DNA of 64,000 nt from Elgaria multicarinata webbii (Eukaryota > Chordata > Lepidosauria > Squamata > Anguidae), in contig NC_086192.1 in assembly GCF_023053635.1 (NCBI RefSeq), positions 14,484,001 to 14,548,000 of the forward strand, written 5' to 3'. A program made the position numbers and the translations under genes. Of this stretch, positions 1-11,394 are shown piece after piece; the first letter of the stretch is position 1, and every line of letters begins with the position of its first letter. The notes beneath the pieces are model-generated. The model made no database searches, was not told the origin of the DNA, and saw only the letters and a list, made by a program, of their open reading frames with translations.

Positions 1-240
1 TGATTTATGCCTTCAATATAACTTCTCTTTTAAAGAAGCAGTACAAAGCTAAGAAAGAAAGAATAAGTCCATTCTGTTCAGATTACAAATCATCCCTTAG
101 TACCTGCCTAGAGATTTCCCATCATTATTTTTAAAAAGAAGTTTGAATAATCAGATATTTAGATGAGAAGCTGGAAAAATAAACAAAACATTTATTTTTT
201 GCAGTGACCCATGTCTGAACATCTGTTAATTAATAACGTG
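1..240. other. Stretch with no recognised feature
   Basis: AT-rich, non-repetitive sequence. I see no open frame, splice pattern or familiar repeat in it. Confidence 0.5.
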
Positions 241-368
241 TTTCTTCAATTCTAAGACGCACTTTTCCCCCCATATAAATATCTCTAAAAACGGTGTGCG
301 TCTTAGAATTGCAGGTATGTCTTAGAGGTTTTTTTCTGTTGGTGGTGTGCGTCTTACAATTGAAGAAA
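241..368. mobile_element. Short palindromic DNA element (MITE-like)
   Basis: Left end TTTCTTCAATTCTAAGACGC (241-260) is answered by an inverted copy ending TACAATTGAAGAAA at 368, about 22 bases per arm with one mismatch. An internal partial repeat (GTGCGTCTTAGAATTG) lies near 295-311. It has no coding capacity. The superfamily is not determined because no clear target duplication was found. Confidence 0.6.
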
Positions 369-475
369 TATGGTAGCAAGTCTGCAATCCTAAACACACT
401 TACTAGGGAGTCAATTTCAATGGAACACACAGTGGATGTAACTTTGAGTAAACAGGCATGCGTTAGAAGAGGAAT

Positions 476-675
476 GACATTTTTCGCCCCCTCTCAAAAC
501 CCTAGAACCCAATGGGGTCATTTCCCACGAAGCTGAATGGTGCGAGATTCAGGGCAGATCAAAGGAAGGACTTCTTCGCACAGCGCAGAGTTAAACTATG
601 GAACTCGCTGCCACAAGGTGTAGTGGTGGCCACCAATCTGGATGGCTTTAAAAGGGATTAGACAAATTCCTGGAG
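476..675 (+). mobile_element. CR1-type LINE fragment, family A
   Basis: Contains the family A core GGAACTCGCTGCCACAAGG followed by GGATGGCTTTAAAAGG and TTCCTGGAGGAG. The same core recurs in both orientations at 873, 6915, 14773, 18010, 20648, 23285 and 53820. It is a 5'-truncated, decayed 3' part of a CR1-like element. Confidence 0.7.
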
Positions 676-735
676 GAGTGACTCCAACGTGCCAAATCCG
701 TGGTGCCTTAGAGTTAATGAGCAGGTACGCACATC

Positions 736-861
736 AGAGCTGGGCAACTTTTGGTCTTCCAGATGTTGATGGACTACAATTCCCATCCGTCCTAGGCAGC
801 ATAGCCAGTGGTGGAGGGTGACCAGAGCTGTAGCCCAACAACATCTGGAGAAGTACAAGTT
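736..861. mobile_element. Foldback element B (palindromic MITE-like)
   Basis: Arms read GGTCTTCCAGATGTTGATGG, then ACTACAATTCCCAT and, inverted, CAACAACATCTGGAG. This is the window's commonest small palindrome, with the core CCAGATGTTTTGGACTACAA and the inverted partner CTGGAGGGCACCAGGTTG. Confidence 0.6.
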
Positions 862-872
862 CCACTAGAGAT

Positions 873-1151
873 AGGAACATCATAAGAACATAACAAGTGT
901 CCTGATGCTGGATCAGACCAAGGGTCCATCTCGTCCAGCACTCTGTTCCCACAGTGGGAAACCAGCCATCGGCCAGGGATGAAAAAGCAGGACATGGTGC
1001 AACAGCACCCTCCCACCCATGTTCCCCAGCAACTGATGCGCACAGGCTTACTGCCTCGAATACTGGAGATAGCACACAACCATCAGGGCTAGTAGCCATG
1101 GATAGCCTTCGCCTCCAGGAATTGATCCAACCCCCTTTTGAAGCCATCTGC
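873..1151 (-). mobile_element. CR1-type LINE fragment, family A
   Basis: Antisense copy starting at the element's 3' end (TGATGCTGGATCAGACCAAG) and running through CCCATGTTCCCCAGCAACTG and AGGGCTAGTAGCCATGG to the GGAATTGATCCAACCCCC segment. It is 5'-truncated and non-coding. Confidence 0.75.
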
Positions 1152-2140
1152 TTTATACTGAGGGCTCCATCACACGTAATTCCGCCACCCTGCTCTTTCG
1201 TTTATTTGCTCTTCTGCCTCACCCCACCCCTTCTCTTTCTCCCTCCAGTTCATTGGTTGCTCCTCTCCCCCCCCCCCTTTAACAAGACAGGTCCTGTCAG
1301 ATGAGTACTTCAACCAGACTCGAGGGAGTACAATTCAGTCTCTGCAGAGATTCAGGCCTTGTACGATTTTTCAAAAAAACACTTTCGAACCTCGGACGCA
1401 AGGTTTGGGTTTTCTATTGAGGCTTGGAGCCGGTTGCATCAGGTCCCTGCCAGGCTCCCGTCACAGCACACGCCCGAAACAAAGGAAAACACACTCAGGG
1501 AAAATGATCCAGACTTTAGGCGTTCTAAGAAAAGACGGAAAAGGCTGGGGAAGAGGCGGGGTGTCAACTGGACCGGCACGGCGTCATGTGAGTCTATCTC
1601 CCATCCCTTGAGCGATGTAACTGTCAGAGCTCAGCCCTGAAGAGCGACAGGTCTAGGAATTCCCACAAACAAACATTGTGCACCAAAGGCAATGAATGAA
1701 TGAATGAATGAATAACTATCCCAAAGCAACTTTGGTTCTTTCCCTGGTACATTGGAAAGAGTTGGAAAACTTGAATACCTTCAGAGATGGGCAGGGCAGG
1801 GGGAAGGGAGGGAAACCAGTAGAAAGTTACTTTTAATTAATTAAGCCAAGTCTTTTAAGAACACTCGTAAAAGTGCTAATAAGGGCTTTTAGATTGAGGC
1901 AGCGGGGGTAGGGTGGGGGTGGAGATAGGAAATTAGTTCTCTCCTGAACTAATTCTTTTGCCAAATCAGCTATTTCCATATATCACACTTTCAGTTCGCC
2001 GTGCTTTGTTACTCATTTCTCTCTCTCTCCCCCGCCCCACCTTTAAATTTTCCACTTAAATCTTTTTGCCCGGCGTGATATTTCTTGCCCAGCCTTAAGC
2101 GCATTTCGCTTGTCTTTGAATTTTATCGTCCTCTCCCCCG

Positions 2141-2175
<35 letters not shown>

Positions 2176-2430
2176 GCTTTTCTTTTCGTTTTAATAATTA
2201 AAAAACGGTTCTGAATTAGGTCACTGCATAAGACCGTTTTCACCCGTTTCTTAAGTGAACCCTTTGTCAGGGCAAGTGACTGAATGCAGGAGGAGGAGGA
2301 GGAGGAGGAGGCTTCTGTTACCAACAGGAGAGGGCATTTCAGCGAGTCAAACCATCCAGGGATGAGAAAAACAACAACAGCCAAAAATCCCCCTTCTACG
2401 AGGGAGCGACGGCCGACAGAAAGCTCTGGC
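1152..2430. other. Mostly non-repetitive intergenic DNA with microsatellites
   Basis: No gene recognised. It holds a (TGAA)n run near 1690-1712, a (CA)n run at about 2142-2174 and a GGA-rich run near 2289-2311. Open frames here are short and look like nothing known. Confidence 0.5.
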
Positions 2431-2487
2431 GTGGGCTGGTCCATAAAGTCACGAAGAGTCGGAAGCGACTGAACGAATAAACAACAA
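2431..2487 (+). mobile_element. BovB / Sauria SINE type 3' tail
   Basis: GTCACGAAGAGTCGGAAGCG followed by ACTGAACGAATAAACAACAA matches the well-known tail shared by BovB LINEs and the SINEs that use their machinery in squamates. Only the tail is recognised. Confidence 0.6.
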
Positions 2488-2795
2488 TGAGGGATGTATA
2501 AGTTTCGCTAAACCTGTTCCGTCTATGTTTTGTGGATTGCAAACCATTTCCCCTGGTTTGCGACCATAGATCTATTAAAAATAGAGAGCCCCCATGACCT
2601 TACCTTGAAATCACAGCTCAGGGAAGAAGATACATGGGAAGGTAAGTCCCAGTGGTGGCTCCAGGTTTGGGGAGGGAGTGGGTAGTCCAATCGACTCCCA
2701 GTTGGCCTTGCGCCTGGCTTCCCTAGGTGCTGGCCGCAAGCCAGCACCCAGGAACCCACAAGCATGACCCACTTCAAAGGGGCCGAAGCGAGTTG

Positions 2796-3004
2796 GCCAA
2801 GGAAAAACTTCCTGACTGTTAGAGCAGTATGACAATGGAACCAGTTACCTAGGGAGGTTGTGGGCTCTCCCACACTAGAGGCCTTCAAGAGGCAGCTGGA
2901 CAACCCTCTGCCAGGGATGCTTTAGGGTGGATTCCTGCATTGAGCAGGGGGTTGGACTCCATGGCCTTGTAGGCCCCTTCCAACTCTGCTATTCTATGAT
3001 TCTA
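2796..3004 (+). mobile_element. CR1-type LINE 3' end, family B
   Basis: Sense copy from AACTTCCTGACTGTTAGAGC through CTAGGGAGGTTGTGGGCTCT and GGGGGTTGGACTCCATGGCC, ending in the CR1-type terminal repeat ATTCTATGATTCTA. It is truncated at its 5' side. Confidence 0.85.
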
Positions 3005-3850
3005 AGCCCCGAAGTGCCCCGAAGTGCACAGCCTAGATAGACTGATTAGAGCAGAAGGGTATTGTGGGTTGTTCAGGAGATGTTTTGGAGAAATCTAGAC
3101 TCAGGAGGCCAGCAGGAGAATGACTTACCCAATGACCTCTGGGTTGCAGGGCCTTTTTTGGGGACCCATGGAATCTCACGATGGTTCAGCCATTTCCCAA
3201 AAAGAGCCATCTAAACCACGGGGGCAGGGGAGACCCAACGCTTGCCCAACCACCCCTAGGTGTGATGCCCATGCTTCCTTCATTCCCATCCCTCCAATCT
3301 GGAAGCGGCAAATCCAGACAGTGCAACCTCTTCAAATTTCTAGACGGCTGGTCCTCAGTAATTGTTTAATATCTCCAGTGTTTTTCCTTCCTTTTATCTC
3401 AGCAGCCCGGCCACAATTCATCGGAAGAGCCGGCTTTGCTCTGCCTTCATTTCGCAGCGTGGGTACTCAAAAATGCTTTCATTGTCAGCGGAGATACTTG
3501 CTACTAATTGATGCTTATTATTCCTTTTGAGCCTGTAATTGCTTTTCCTTTCTGAAACTTAAATTGCCTCGGTTTGCTCCCCTAATCAGTTCGGCACCGT
3601 TCCTGGTCTTTGCAGGAACATTTGGAGCTTCAAAACATGCTACATTCTTCCTTCTGCTTGTCTGGTAGCAAAAAGGGGCACCCGGGAATGTCCAATGTAG
3701 CCACCGCTGTCAGGAATTCTCGGGCTGACCTGGTACTGCCTCGGATTCGAGACAAGGCAGGCCAAATTGGCCCGCCTTGACACGGATTGAGCCAAGAATC
3801 AGGGCTGGTACCTAGGAATGTCGGAAGCTGTCCTTATGCTGAGTCTGACC
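3005..3850. other. Non-repetitive block; possible conserved non-coding DNA at 3380-3620
   Basis: No repeat or gene recognised. The part near 3380-3620 is low in repeats and contains several homeodomain-type cores (TAATTG at about 3506, TGTAATTGC at about 3534). That is only suggestive, since such cores are common by chance. Confidence 0.25.
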
Positions 3851-3851
3851 A

Positions 3852-4260
3852 TAGAATCATAGAATAGCAGAGTTGGAAGGGGCCTACAAGGCCATCAAGT
3901 CCAACCCCCTGCTCAATGCAGGAAGCCACCCTACAGCATCCCTGACAGATGGTTGTCCAGCTGCCTCTTGAAAGCCTCTAGTGTGGGAGAGCCCACCACC
4001 TCCCTAGGTAACTGGTTCCATTGTCGTACTGCTCTAACAGTCAGGAAGTTTTTCCTGATGTCCAGCTGCAATCTGGCTGCCTTTAACTTGAGCCCGTTAT
4101 TTTGTGTCCTGCACTCTGGGAAGATCGAGAAGAGATCCTGGCCCTCCTCTGTGTGACAACCTTTCAAGTATTTGAAGAGTGCTCTCATGTCTCCGCTCAA
4201 TATTCTCTTCTCCAGGCTAAACATGCCCAGTTCTTTCTGCCTCTCTTCATTCCGGCGCCA
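3852..4260 (-). mobile_element. CR1-type LINE 3' end, family B
   Basis: Antisense copy beginning AGAATCATAGAATAGCAGAG. It continues through CAGCTGCCTCTTGAAAGCC and TTTTTCCTGATGTCCAGCTG to CTCTTCTCCAGGCTAAACAT. The antisense reading resembles the C-terminal CR1 reverse transcriptase tail ([11 protein letters not shown]). Confidence 0.85.
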
Positions 4261-4320
4261 GGTTAAGACTTTTCCTATTTGCCCAGGCATATAGCGGCAT
4301 ATCTTAATTACCCACATGTT

Positions 4321-4490
4321 TAGTTTTTTAACGGTTTTTAATGCTTTATGTGTGTGTGTTCTGTGTTTTAGAATTTAAAAGTTTGTATACTCATTTTTAT
4401 CTTAATTTTAGAATTTCTGTAAACCGCCCAGAGAGTCCTGGCTATGGGGGTGGTATATAAGTGTAATAAATAAATAAATAAACAAGGAGA
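4321..4490 (+). mobile_element. L2-type LINE 3' tail
   Basis: TGTAAACCGCCCAGAGAGTC, then a GGTATATAAGTG stretch and an AAATAAATAAATAAA tail. The same tail closes the better preserved L2 copies at 28230 and 31893. Confidence 0.65.
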
Positions 4491-4537
4491 GACTATAATT
4501 CACATTTGGGATGTGTAGAGAGCTGAAAATACACTTT

Positions 4538-4634
4538 AACCTCTGTGTGTGTGTGTGTGTGTGTGTTTTCTCTTTTTCTTTCCCCCTGGATGTAATGTTT
4601 CTATGTAATGCTTTTATGTCATGTATGTTTGCGA

Positions 4635-4678
<44 letters not shown>

Positions 4679-4680
4679 AA
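4538..4680. repeat. (GT)n and (AAT)n microsatellites
   Basis: A GT run at about 4543-4565 and an AAT run at about 4636-4675. Confidence 0.9.
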
Positions 4681-4689
4681 ATAGCAATT

Positions 4690-4920
4690 GATTAGCAACC
4701 ACAGGCCACATGTTAGTTTACCCTACCCTGTGCTGTTAGTTTACCCTACCCTGTGCCTGCTTACCCTACCCTGTGCCTGTTTGCATTCTCTTCCCCTCCT
4801 TATTGTTTTACTATGATTTTATTAGATTGTAAGCCTATGCGGCAGGGCCTTGCTATTTACTGTTTTACTCTGTACAGCACCATGTACACTGATGGTGCTA
4901 TATAAATAAATAATAATAAT
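4690..4920 (+). mobile_element. LINE-type 3' tail (TGTACAGCACCATGTAC family)
   Basis: Ends in TCTGTACAGCACCATGTACA, GATGGTGCTATATAAATAAA and an AATAAT run. Related antisense copies lie at 28648-28755 and 62822-62920. A short tandem of GTTTACCCTACCCTGTG lies near its start, about 4715-4785. Confidence 0.55.
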
Positions 4921-5099
4921 AATAAATAATAACATAATGAGGATACAGACAGGGACCAGACCCTGTAACAATTTGAAAGAACTACTAGAGTATGAATGGG
5001 CATGGGAATGAATGGGCCTGAATGGGCATGGGAAGAAGCAGGAAGTAGTCAAGGACACCAGCCATTGCTTCTGGCTTGAGGAGAGAGAGGCCACAGCCT

Positions 5100-5905
5100 G
5101 ACGGAGCTCTGTAGAAAAGCCTTTCTTTGACTAAAACTCACACATTTATTTAGAAAGCAGAGCCTGTTCGATTTTATAAGGTGCAATCCACCCACCTTGA
5201 AACAGATCTTGCGGCAAATCTAGAGCTAGCACTCTCGCCAAATCTCCTCTGGAAACAGTAATACAAGACCTAATAATGTCACCCATGACATTAACAGCTC
5301 TTTCACTTGCTCATCTTCCAGTGTGATATACGCCGTCTTCCGTCAGCAATGCCCTTTTGCATTCTACACAGGGCAAACAGGCGAGTCATTGTGCAAAAAT
5401 AATAAATCTGACAATGAAAATGGCAACATTTCCAAACCGGTGGCAAAACACTTCAGCCTCGCAGGGTATTCTATCCCTGATCCTACATTGTCCATCGCAG
5501 AGCAAAGAACTTCAAAGGGAGAGGAGAGGGAGAACCTACTGAGTTAGAATTCATCAGCATGTTTAATTCTGGGGCCAGAGGATTGAATCATGATATTGGA
5601 TTTTTATCACACTACAAGTACTAATTAGCTTACCTAGTTGCAAGATGTCTGTGTTCCCAGCAGCAAGTGCACTGAAAACAACTTCTATTATTTAACTTTC
5701 TGCATTAAATTTCCTTCTGAACTCACTGCTTGCATTTGCTCTCCCCAAACAACCCTATATGTTCTCTAGATACTTCATGCATTATATCAAACCCGACACT
5801 TGCCATAATGCTCCATGCCACGGATAAAGCGCTCTCTATTCCACAAAAGCTTCTTTCCGAATAAATTTGGTTGTAATGTGTGCCACAAGACCCCTTCTAA
5901 TTTAA
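5100..5905 (+). mobile_element. Penelope-like retroelement fragment with GIY-YIG segment
   Basis: The + frame at 5323-5547 reads FAFYTGQTGESL, then KPVAKHFSLAGYSIPDPTL. This fits the GIY-YIG endonuclease tail of Penelope-like elements, whose usual pattern is YxGqTgrsL followed by kpVaxHFNxpgHSixD. The trailing frame continues as FNSGARGLNHDIGFLSHY, like the usual end of these proteins. The downstream stretch AAAGCTTCTTTCCGAATAAA at about 5846-5865, then TTTGGTTGTAATGTGTGCCA and CAAGACC, looks like the element's 3' region. It is decayed and N-terminally truncated. Recognition is by motif memory and has not been tested by alignment. Confidence 0.45.
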
Positions 5906-5907
5906 GG

Positions 5908-6130
5908 TATCTGCCCTACATCTTCAGTAGTGAAGACAAAGGCAAAGAATGCATTCAGCTTCTCTACAATCTCCTTATCCTCCTTTAATTCTGTTGTCAC
6001 CCACTGGTCCAACCACCTCCCTGGCCAATTTCCTGCATCTGAGTCACCAGCTTTATAGGTCCCCTAGTGTCTCTGACCTCTGTTGAGCTGGTTGCTCCAA
6101 TAACACCCACAAGCATTCACCTTATACGAC
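5908..6130 (-). mobile_element. CR1-type interior fragment
   Basis: GCATTCAGCTTCTCTACAAT, CTCCTTATCCTCCTTTAATT and related phrases resemble antisense sequence from the internal part of CR1 LINEs. Confidence 0.4.
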
Positions 6131-6720
6131 CTCCTTGGGCGGATAGTGTAATTATATAGTTTAGCCATTAGGTGGCACTGGACTTAGTTGAACCTAAGCA
6201 GGTACAGGTGTTTCCGTCTGCCATAACATCCTTGTCTGTCATGCTTCCCCACTGTTTGAGGACTCCAAGCCTTCCCCAACATCCCCCCTCCTCCTCCAAA
6301 GGTCTGTACGTTCCTCCACAGTCTTCGCTTTCAGCTCCGATGACCTGATGAGGATTTAATCTGAACATCCGGCGAGGGAAGATCTACAACAGGAGCACTT
6401 TCTAATTAACGGAATTACTAGCGGAGCGCAACGTGGCAAAACCAGAGCCGGGGAAAAAACAACCACCGTGTTTGCTTAATTAAAAAAAGAAAGAAAAACG
6501 CAATAAATAATTAAAACCTGTTTGTAGTATTCCGCAAAGGCCGGCCTGCCAGTCAGGCGAAGAGCTCAACGGGTTTGAAAGCATGAACTGTTCTTTCAAA
6601 GTAAACAGAGGGTGACACTGTTGCCATGTTTATTGGGCTCTGTCGAAAGCGTTTCCCCATTAGACCTGCCAATTTCCTCTCTTTGAAGGCGAGGCAATGC
6701 ACTTTGAGACGGAGCCTTCG
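6131..6720. other. Non-repetitive stretch
   Basis: No gene or repeat recognised. Open frames are short and unlike known proteins. Confidence 0.4.
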
Positions 6721-7500
6721 TAGAATCATAGAACAGTAGAGTTGGAAGGGGCCTATGAGGCCATTGAGTCCAACCCCCTGCTCAATGCAGGAATCCACCC
6801 TACGGCATACTTGACAGAGGGTTGTCCAGCTGCCTCTTGAAGGCCTCTAGGGTGGGAGAGCCCACAACCTTCCTAGTTAACTGGTTCCATTGTCATACTG
6901 CTCTAACAGTCAGGACATGAGAACATCAGAAGTGCCCTGCTGGATCAGACCAAGGGTCCATCTCGTCCAGCACTCTGTTCACACAGTGGCCAACCAGCCG
7001 TAGGCCAGGGACCAACAAAGCAGGACATGGTGCAACAGCACTCTCCCACCCATGTTCCCCAGCAACTGGTGCACACAGGCTTACTGCCTCGAATACTGGA
7101 GATAGCACACAACCATCAGGGCTAGTAGCCATGGATAGCCTTTGCGTCCAGGGACGTATCCAACCCCCTTTTAAAGCCACCCATATTGGCAGCCATCACC
7201 ACTTCCTGTGGTAGTGAGTTCCATAACTTAACTATGCACTGAGTGAGGAAGTCCTTCCTTTTATTTGTCTTAAATCTCCCACCAACCCAGTTTCATACTG
7301 GGTTCTAGTATTTTGAGAGTGGGAGAAAAAACGTCTCCTTTTCCACATTCTCCACACCAGGCATAATTTTGTACACCTCTAATCAGGTCTCCCCTTAGCC
7401 TCCTTTTTTCCCGAGCTACACAATCCCAGTTGATGTAACCTTCCCTGATGTTTTTCCTGATGTCCAGCTGGAATCTGGCTTGCTGTAACTTGAGACCAAA
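6721..7500 (-). mobile_element. CR1 family B copy split by a CR1 family A insertion
   Basis: Antisense family B runs from TAGAATCATAGAACAGTAGA at 6721 to CTCTAACAGTCAGGA at about 6915. Antisense family A then begins (GCTGGATCAGACCAAGGG) and runs to about 7440. Family B resumes with TTTTTCCTGATGTCCAGCTG at about 7449. The break falls inside the family B phrase CAGTCAGGAAGTTTTTCCTG, so A inserted into B. Confidence 0.75.
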
Positions 7501-8250
7501 GAGTTTGGGACCAAATATTAAGCGCTGACTCCTGGCTTGCCCTTTGATCCCGATTTCTCCTTGGTCTAGACTCCGAGGTCCTTGTCTTGTTCCAGACAAA
7601 TGACCACAGCTTTCCAGGAGACGTCCGGACAGCCATTGTGCAAGACAGAATGCCGGAGAAAAGGTCTTCTGGTTTTATCCAGCAGGAATCTCTGCTTATG
7701 TTCTAAAAACCTGTTCCCACTTTGTAGGGGGCAGTTCCCCTCTGAAAAACACAGCCACACAGTCATGGCAGAAGATCAGAAGATGCTTCTATATAGATTC
7801 AAGCACAGCCCGCCATCATTTCCTCTCGCACACCCTTTTTGACAGAAAACAATCCCTCCGCCATAGATTCACGCAAAGTATTATTTATTCATCAAACAAT
7901 TGCAGAGTAGCAAAGACGGACCGAATGCAAATTTCTCCAGGAAATTTGGGGGTTGGGAGGTTTAAGTTATTTATAAAGTGAGGAACAACCAGGATTTATT
8001 TGCAGCCAGAAGAAACCAGGAGGTGAGAAGCAGTGTCGCTGTGAGGACCCAACGGAACAGAAGGATTCAATTCTAAAATGGAAGTGTTCTCCCACAATAT
8101 TATATTTATTTTATTTTATTATTTCAAAGAATGTCTATAGTACCTTTCTATTTGCTCACTTTTTTTTTTAATGGAAAGTCCATGAACTGGAGGGCTTTCC
8201 ACCTTTCCCTAACCTGGGACCAGGATACCTGAGAGAACGCCTTCTGTCCT
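7501..8250. other. Non-repetitive stretch
   Basis: No gene recognised. Short open frames on both strands around 7566-7842 do not resemble any family I know. An AT-rich TTTATTTTATTTTATTATT patch lies near 8105-8125. Confidence 0.4.
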
Positions 8251-8253
8251 ATC

Positions 8254-8545
8254 ATAGAATCATAGAATAGTAGAGTTGGAAGGGGCCTACAAGGCCATCG
8301 AGTCCAACCCCCAGCTCAATGCAGGAATCCACCCTAAAGCATCCCTGACAGATGGTTGTCCAGCTGCCTCTTGAAGGCCTCTAGTGTGGGAGAGGCCACA
8401 ACCTCCCTAGGTCACTGGTTCCATTGTCGTACTGCTCTAACAGTCAGGAAGTTTTTCCTGATGTCCAGCTGGAATCTGGCTTCCTTTAACTTGAGCCCAT
8501 TATTCCGTGTCCTGCACTCTGGGAGGATCGAGAAGAGATCCTATC
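8254..8545 (-). mobile_element. CR1-type LINE 3' end, family B
   Basis: Antisense copy from ATAGAATCATAGAATAGTAG through AGGAAGTTTTTCCTGATGTC to GGGAGGATCGAGAAGAGATC. Confidence 0.85.
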
Positions 8546-8860
8546 AACCAGCCCAGTTACTGAGGGCATCCGAGGGTCTGCTCCTGGTGGCTCCACAACG
8601 GCCTATGGTCCGATTGGAGCCCACCAGGAGAAGAGCCTTCAGCGTGGTGGCCCCCCTCCTATAGAATTACCTGCCTCTGGAAGTCAGGCAGGCACCAACT
8701 TTGTATTCCTTCCAGCACCTCCCGAAAACATTGTTCCAGGAAGCCTTCCCTTAATGACCAACCACAGTTTATTTGCACTTTCTGTTTTTATTTTTGTTTT
8801 TATTCTCTTTCTTCACCATTCCGAAATTCTTGAATGGGGAGCGGTATAAATAAATAAACC
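8546..8860 (+). mobile_element. L2-type LINE fragment
   Basis: The sense strand carries the L2 C-terminal pattern (RRRAFSVVAPLL in the frame ending 8664), then a CTTGAATGGGGAGCGGTATA tail ending in AAATAAATAAA. It abuts the CR1 copy without a gap. Confidence 0.6.
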
Positions 8861-8862
8861 TG

Positions 8863-8965
8863 GTGCCCTCCAGATGGTGTTAGACGACAAATCTGCCTCC
8901 GTGGCAGGGATGGGGGGAGTTGTAGTCCAACAATGTCTGGAAGCACCAGGTTGTAGAAACCTGAA
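8863..8965. mobile_element. Foldback element B
   Basis: GGTGCCCTCCAGATGG at the left and GAGTTGTAGTCCAACAATGT plus CTGGAAGCACCAGG at the right form the usual inverted arms. Confidence 0.65.
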
Positions 8966-10035
8966 GGCACGCAAATCAAATTCAGATTTTGAAATCAAAA
9001 TTCAGTGCGCTCTGTGTGGGGGGGGGGGGGGGAGTGGAAAATTGAAACAATTTTCTCACATGCTGAGTATATGGATGGGGGAGTCAGCATCAGCCCTCTG
9101 AACATGTGCAGAGGTCCCCTTATGCTCACTGAATAGCCATAAACAACTTTCCATGGGCATCTGGGATACAGGGCAGCCATTCCTGGTCAGCCAATGTAAC
9201 TTCCAAACACGCTCCAGCGCGTTTCCTTCTGAAATTAGACACCGGCTTTGAAATTTGAACATGCTCCCCCTCGGGGCCAGCCTTCTAAACATTAGACTGC
9301 ATTGGACATCTCTTTAAAAAGATTTCTGAGAGTGCCATTCCTCTGGGACGCACAGCTGCTGGTTTTCCTACGCCAACTACAAACAACATCAGAGACTCTA
9401 AACAGCATCTGTTGAAAGACAGGAATAAGGCTTACACTAGGAATTAAATTTAAATTGAACCCATGTGGGTTTGGATCTGTGTTTTTCCTTTTTTTAAAAA
9501 AATCAAAATCAAAATCTCTCCCAAAGTCCCACCATGCTGCACGCCTGGCCACCTGCCATTTTTTATTTGGCTGCAGACAGATCTTGGCAAATAAGATGAA
9601 CTTCCAAATATTATTTTTTGCTGTGTGTGTGTGTGTATACACACACACCAGTTAAAGATTCAAAAAGTAACAAAACCCTAAAACTAGCTCAGACAAAAAT
9701 GCCTTCCTGCTTTGGGGATATTGCAAAGGATTCTTAGACAAAGTTCAAACGCTTCTTTCTCCACTTTCCAGTTTTAAACTGGATTGTTTTTCAAATGTAC
9801 AATATAAAACAAAGAAGATGTTTGCCGGGGCAAGCAACAAGGAAGGCTTTGCTCTCTCTCTCTCTCTCGCTCTCTCTGGGTTCTTTTATCCTGGAAGCTG
9901 CCATTCTTGGGGGTTTGGAACGAGAGGAAAGGAAGTCCACTAAGAGATGTGTGTGAGGTTTTCTGAGACTACCCCATCCTTCGCCAGAGTTGCAACAGGT
10001 GCTTTTCAAATGATGTCCACATTTTGCACCAAGAC
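8966..10035. other. Non-repetitive stretch with simple repeats
   Basis: No gene recognised. It holds a G run at about 9018-9033, a GTGTGT/ACACAC palindromic microsatellite near 9620-9650 and a CT run near 9851-9868. Confidence 0.45.
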
Positions 10036-10039
10036 TGAT

Positions 10040-10645
10040 AGCCAAAAAACCCTTCCTCCTCCTAATCCTCTCCTTCTCATCCTCCTTCTCCTCTTTCTCT
10101 ACATCATCTTCTTGTTGTTCCTCCTCCTCTTCTCCTTCCTCCTCCTCCTCTTCTTCTCCTCTTCTTCCTCCTCCTCTTCTCCCTCCTCCTCCTCTTCCCC
10201 TTCTCTTTCCTTCTCCTTCTCTTCTTCTCCTCTCCTTCCTCCTCCTTCTCTTCATCTCCTCCTCTTCCCCTTCTCCTTCCTCCTCCTTCTCTTCTTCTCC
10301 TTCCTCTTCCTCTTCTCTTTCCTCCTCCTCCTCTTCCTCCTCTCTCCTCCTCCTCCTTCTCTTCTTCCTCCTCCTCCTCTCCTCCTTCTCCTTCCTCCTC
10401 TTTCTCTTCTTCTCCTCTTCTTCTTCCTCTTCTCCTGCCTCCTCCTTCTCTTCGTCTCCCCTTCTCCTTCTCTTCTTCTCCTCCTCTTCTCCTTCATCCT
10501 CCTCCTCTTCTTCTCCTCCTCTTTCCCCCTCCTCCTTCCTCCTCCTTCTCTCCTTCTCCTTCCTCTTCCTCTTCTCCTTCCTCCTCCTCCTCTTCCTCCC
10601 TCTCCTCCTCCTCCTCCTCTCCCCCTCCTCCTCTTCTCCTTCACT
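10040..10645. repeat. Long polypyrimidine/polypurine tract
   Basis: About 600 bases are almost purely C and T on the + strand, in variable CCT/CTT/TTC units, so purine-only on the - strand. The long open frames across it (for example a Glu/Arg/Lys-only frame at 9791-10699 on the - strand) follow from composition and are not a gene. Such tracts can form triplex (H-DNA) structures; that is general knowledge, not seen here. Confidence 0.95.
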
Positions 10646-11390
10646 TGAAAATGCAAAATAAGAAGTGTTCTGCAGAGCTTTGCTATTTGCATAATACACC
10701 CGATGTCACAGAGTTGGGGGTCACCCATATCCTCCGGTTTTTCAGCATTGCAGGGCAAGCCAGCTCTCTGAGAGGCAAACACTGCTTTCCTCTCCCACCA
10801 TCTGGATAAGTGAGAGAGCCTTTTAAGTTCAGAACTATCGCTAACCCATGTCTAAGAGAAAAGCAGACAACAGCCCAAAGGGTCGTGGGCCGTTTCTCAT
10901 TATCTCTACATTGGGATGTTACCAGCCCTGACTTTGGAATCTCACCACTGTTCATTCTGGTTTTACTTCTTTTCATGATTGCAACTGTCTATCCGCCCAG
11001 GCAGCTCCTGGCCTTCCTCGTCCTTCAAAGTCAGCCGTAGAGAAACGGAATCAATTGAGGCTTGAACATAGGGGAGGAAGCGAGAGAAGGAGGAGGAAGA
11101 AAGCCTGTAGAATGGAACCACGTTACTGGAAGGAAGGCGGTTTGAGCTTCTGGGATGTCGCTTTGGCTCTCCCAACTAAGGTTCCAGTCACCCCACACAC
11201 CCAACCTGTCATTTCCCTATCAAAACAAAGTCAACAGAAGCAGAACCGTGACAGGTAAATCTATATCTTTTTCTCCATTGTGTCGCACGGCACATAGGGA
11301 CGGTGCCACGTTGAATTGAGTGCGGAGCGCAACGAAGCTACAGCTAACTTTTTTCGGAGGGGAAAGGGTACCACAACATGGAAGGCATTT
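10646..11390. other. Non-repetitive stretch
   Basis: No gene or repeat recognised. Overlapping short frames show no known motif. Confidence 0.4.
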
Positions 11391-11394
11391 GGGT

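Noticed and set aside
9791-10699. 302-residue minus-strand frame rich in Glu, Arg and Lys, and the plus-strand Leu/Ser/Pro frame opposite
   Set aside because: Both are by-products of the pyrimidine tract, which lacks stop codons in these frames. There is no protein-like complexity.
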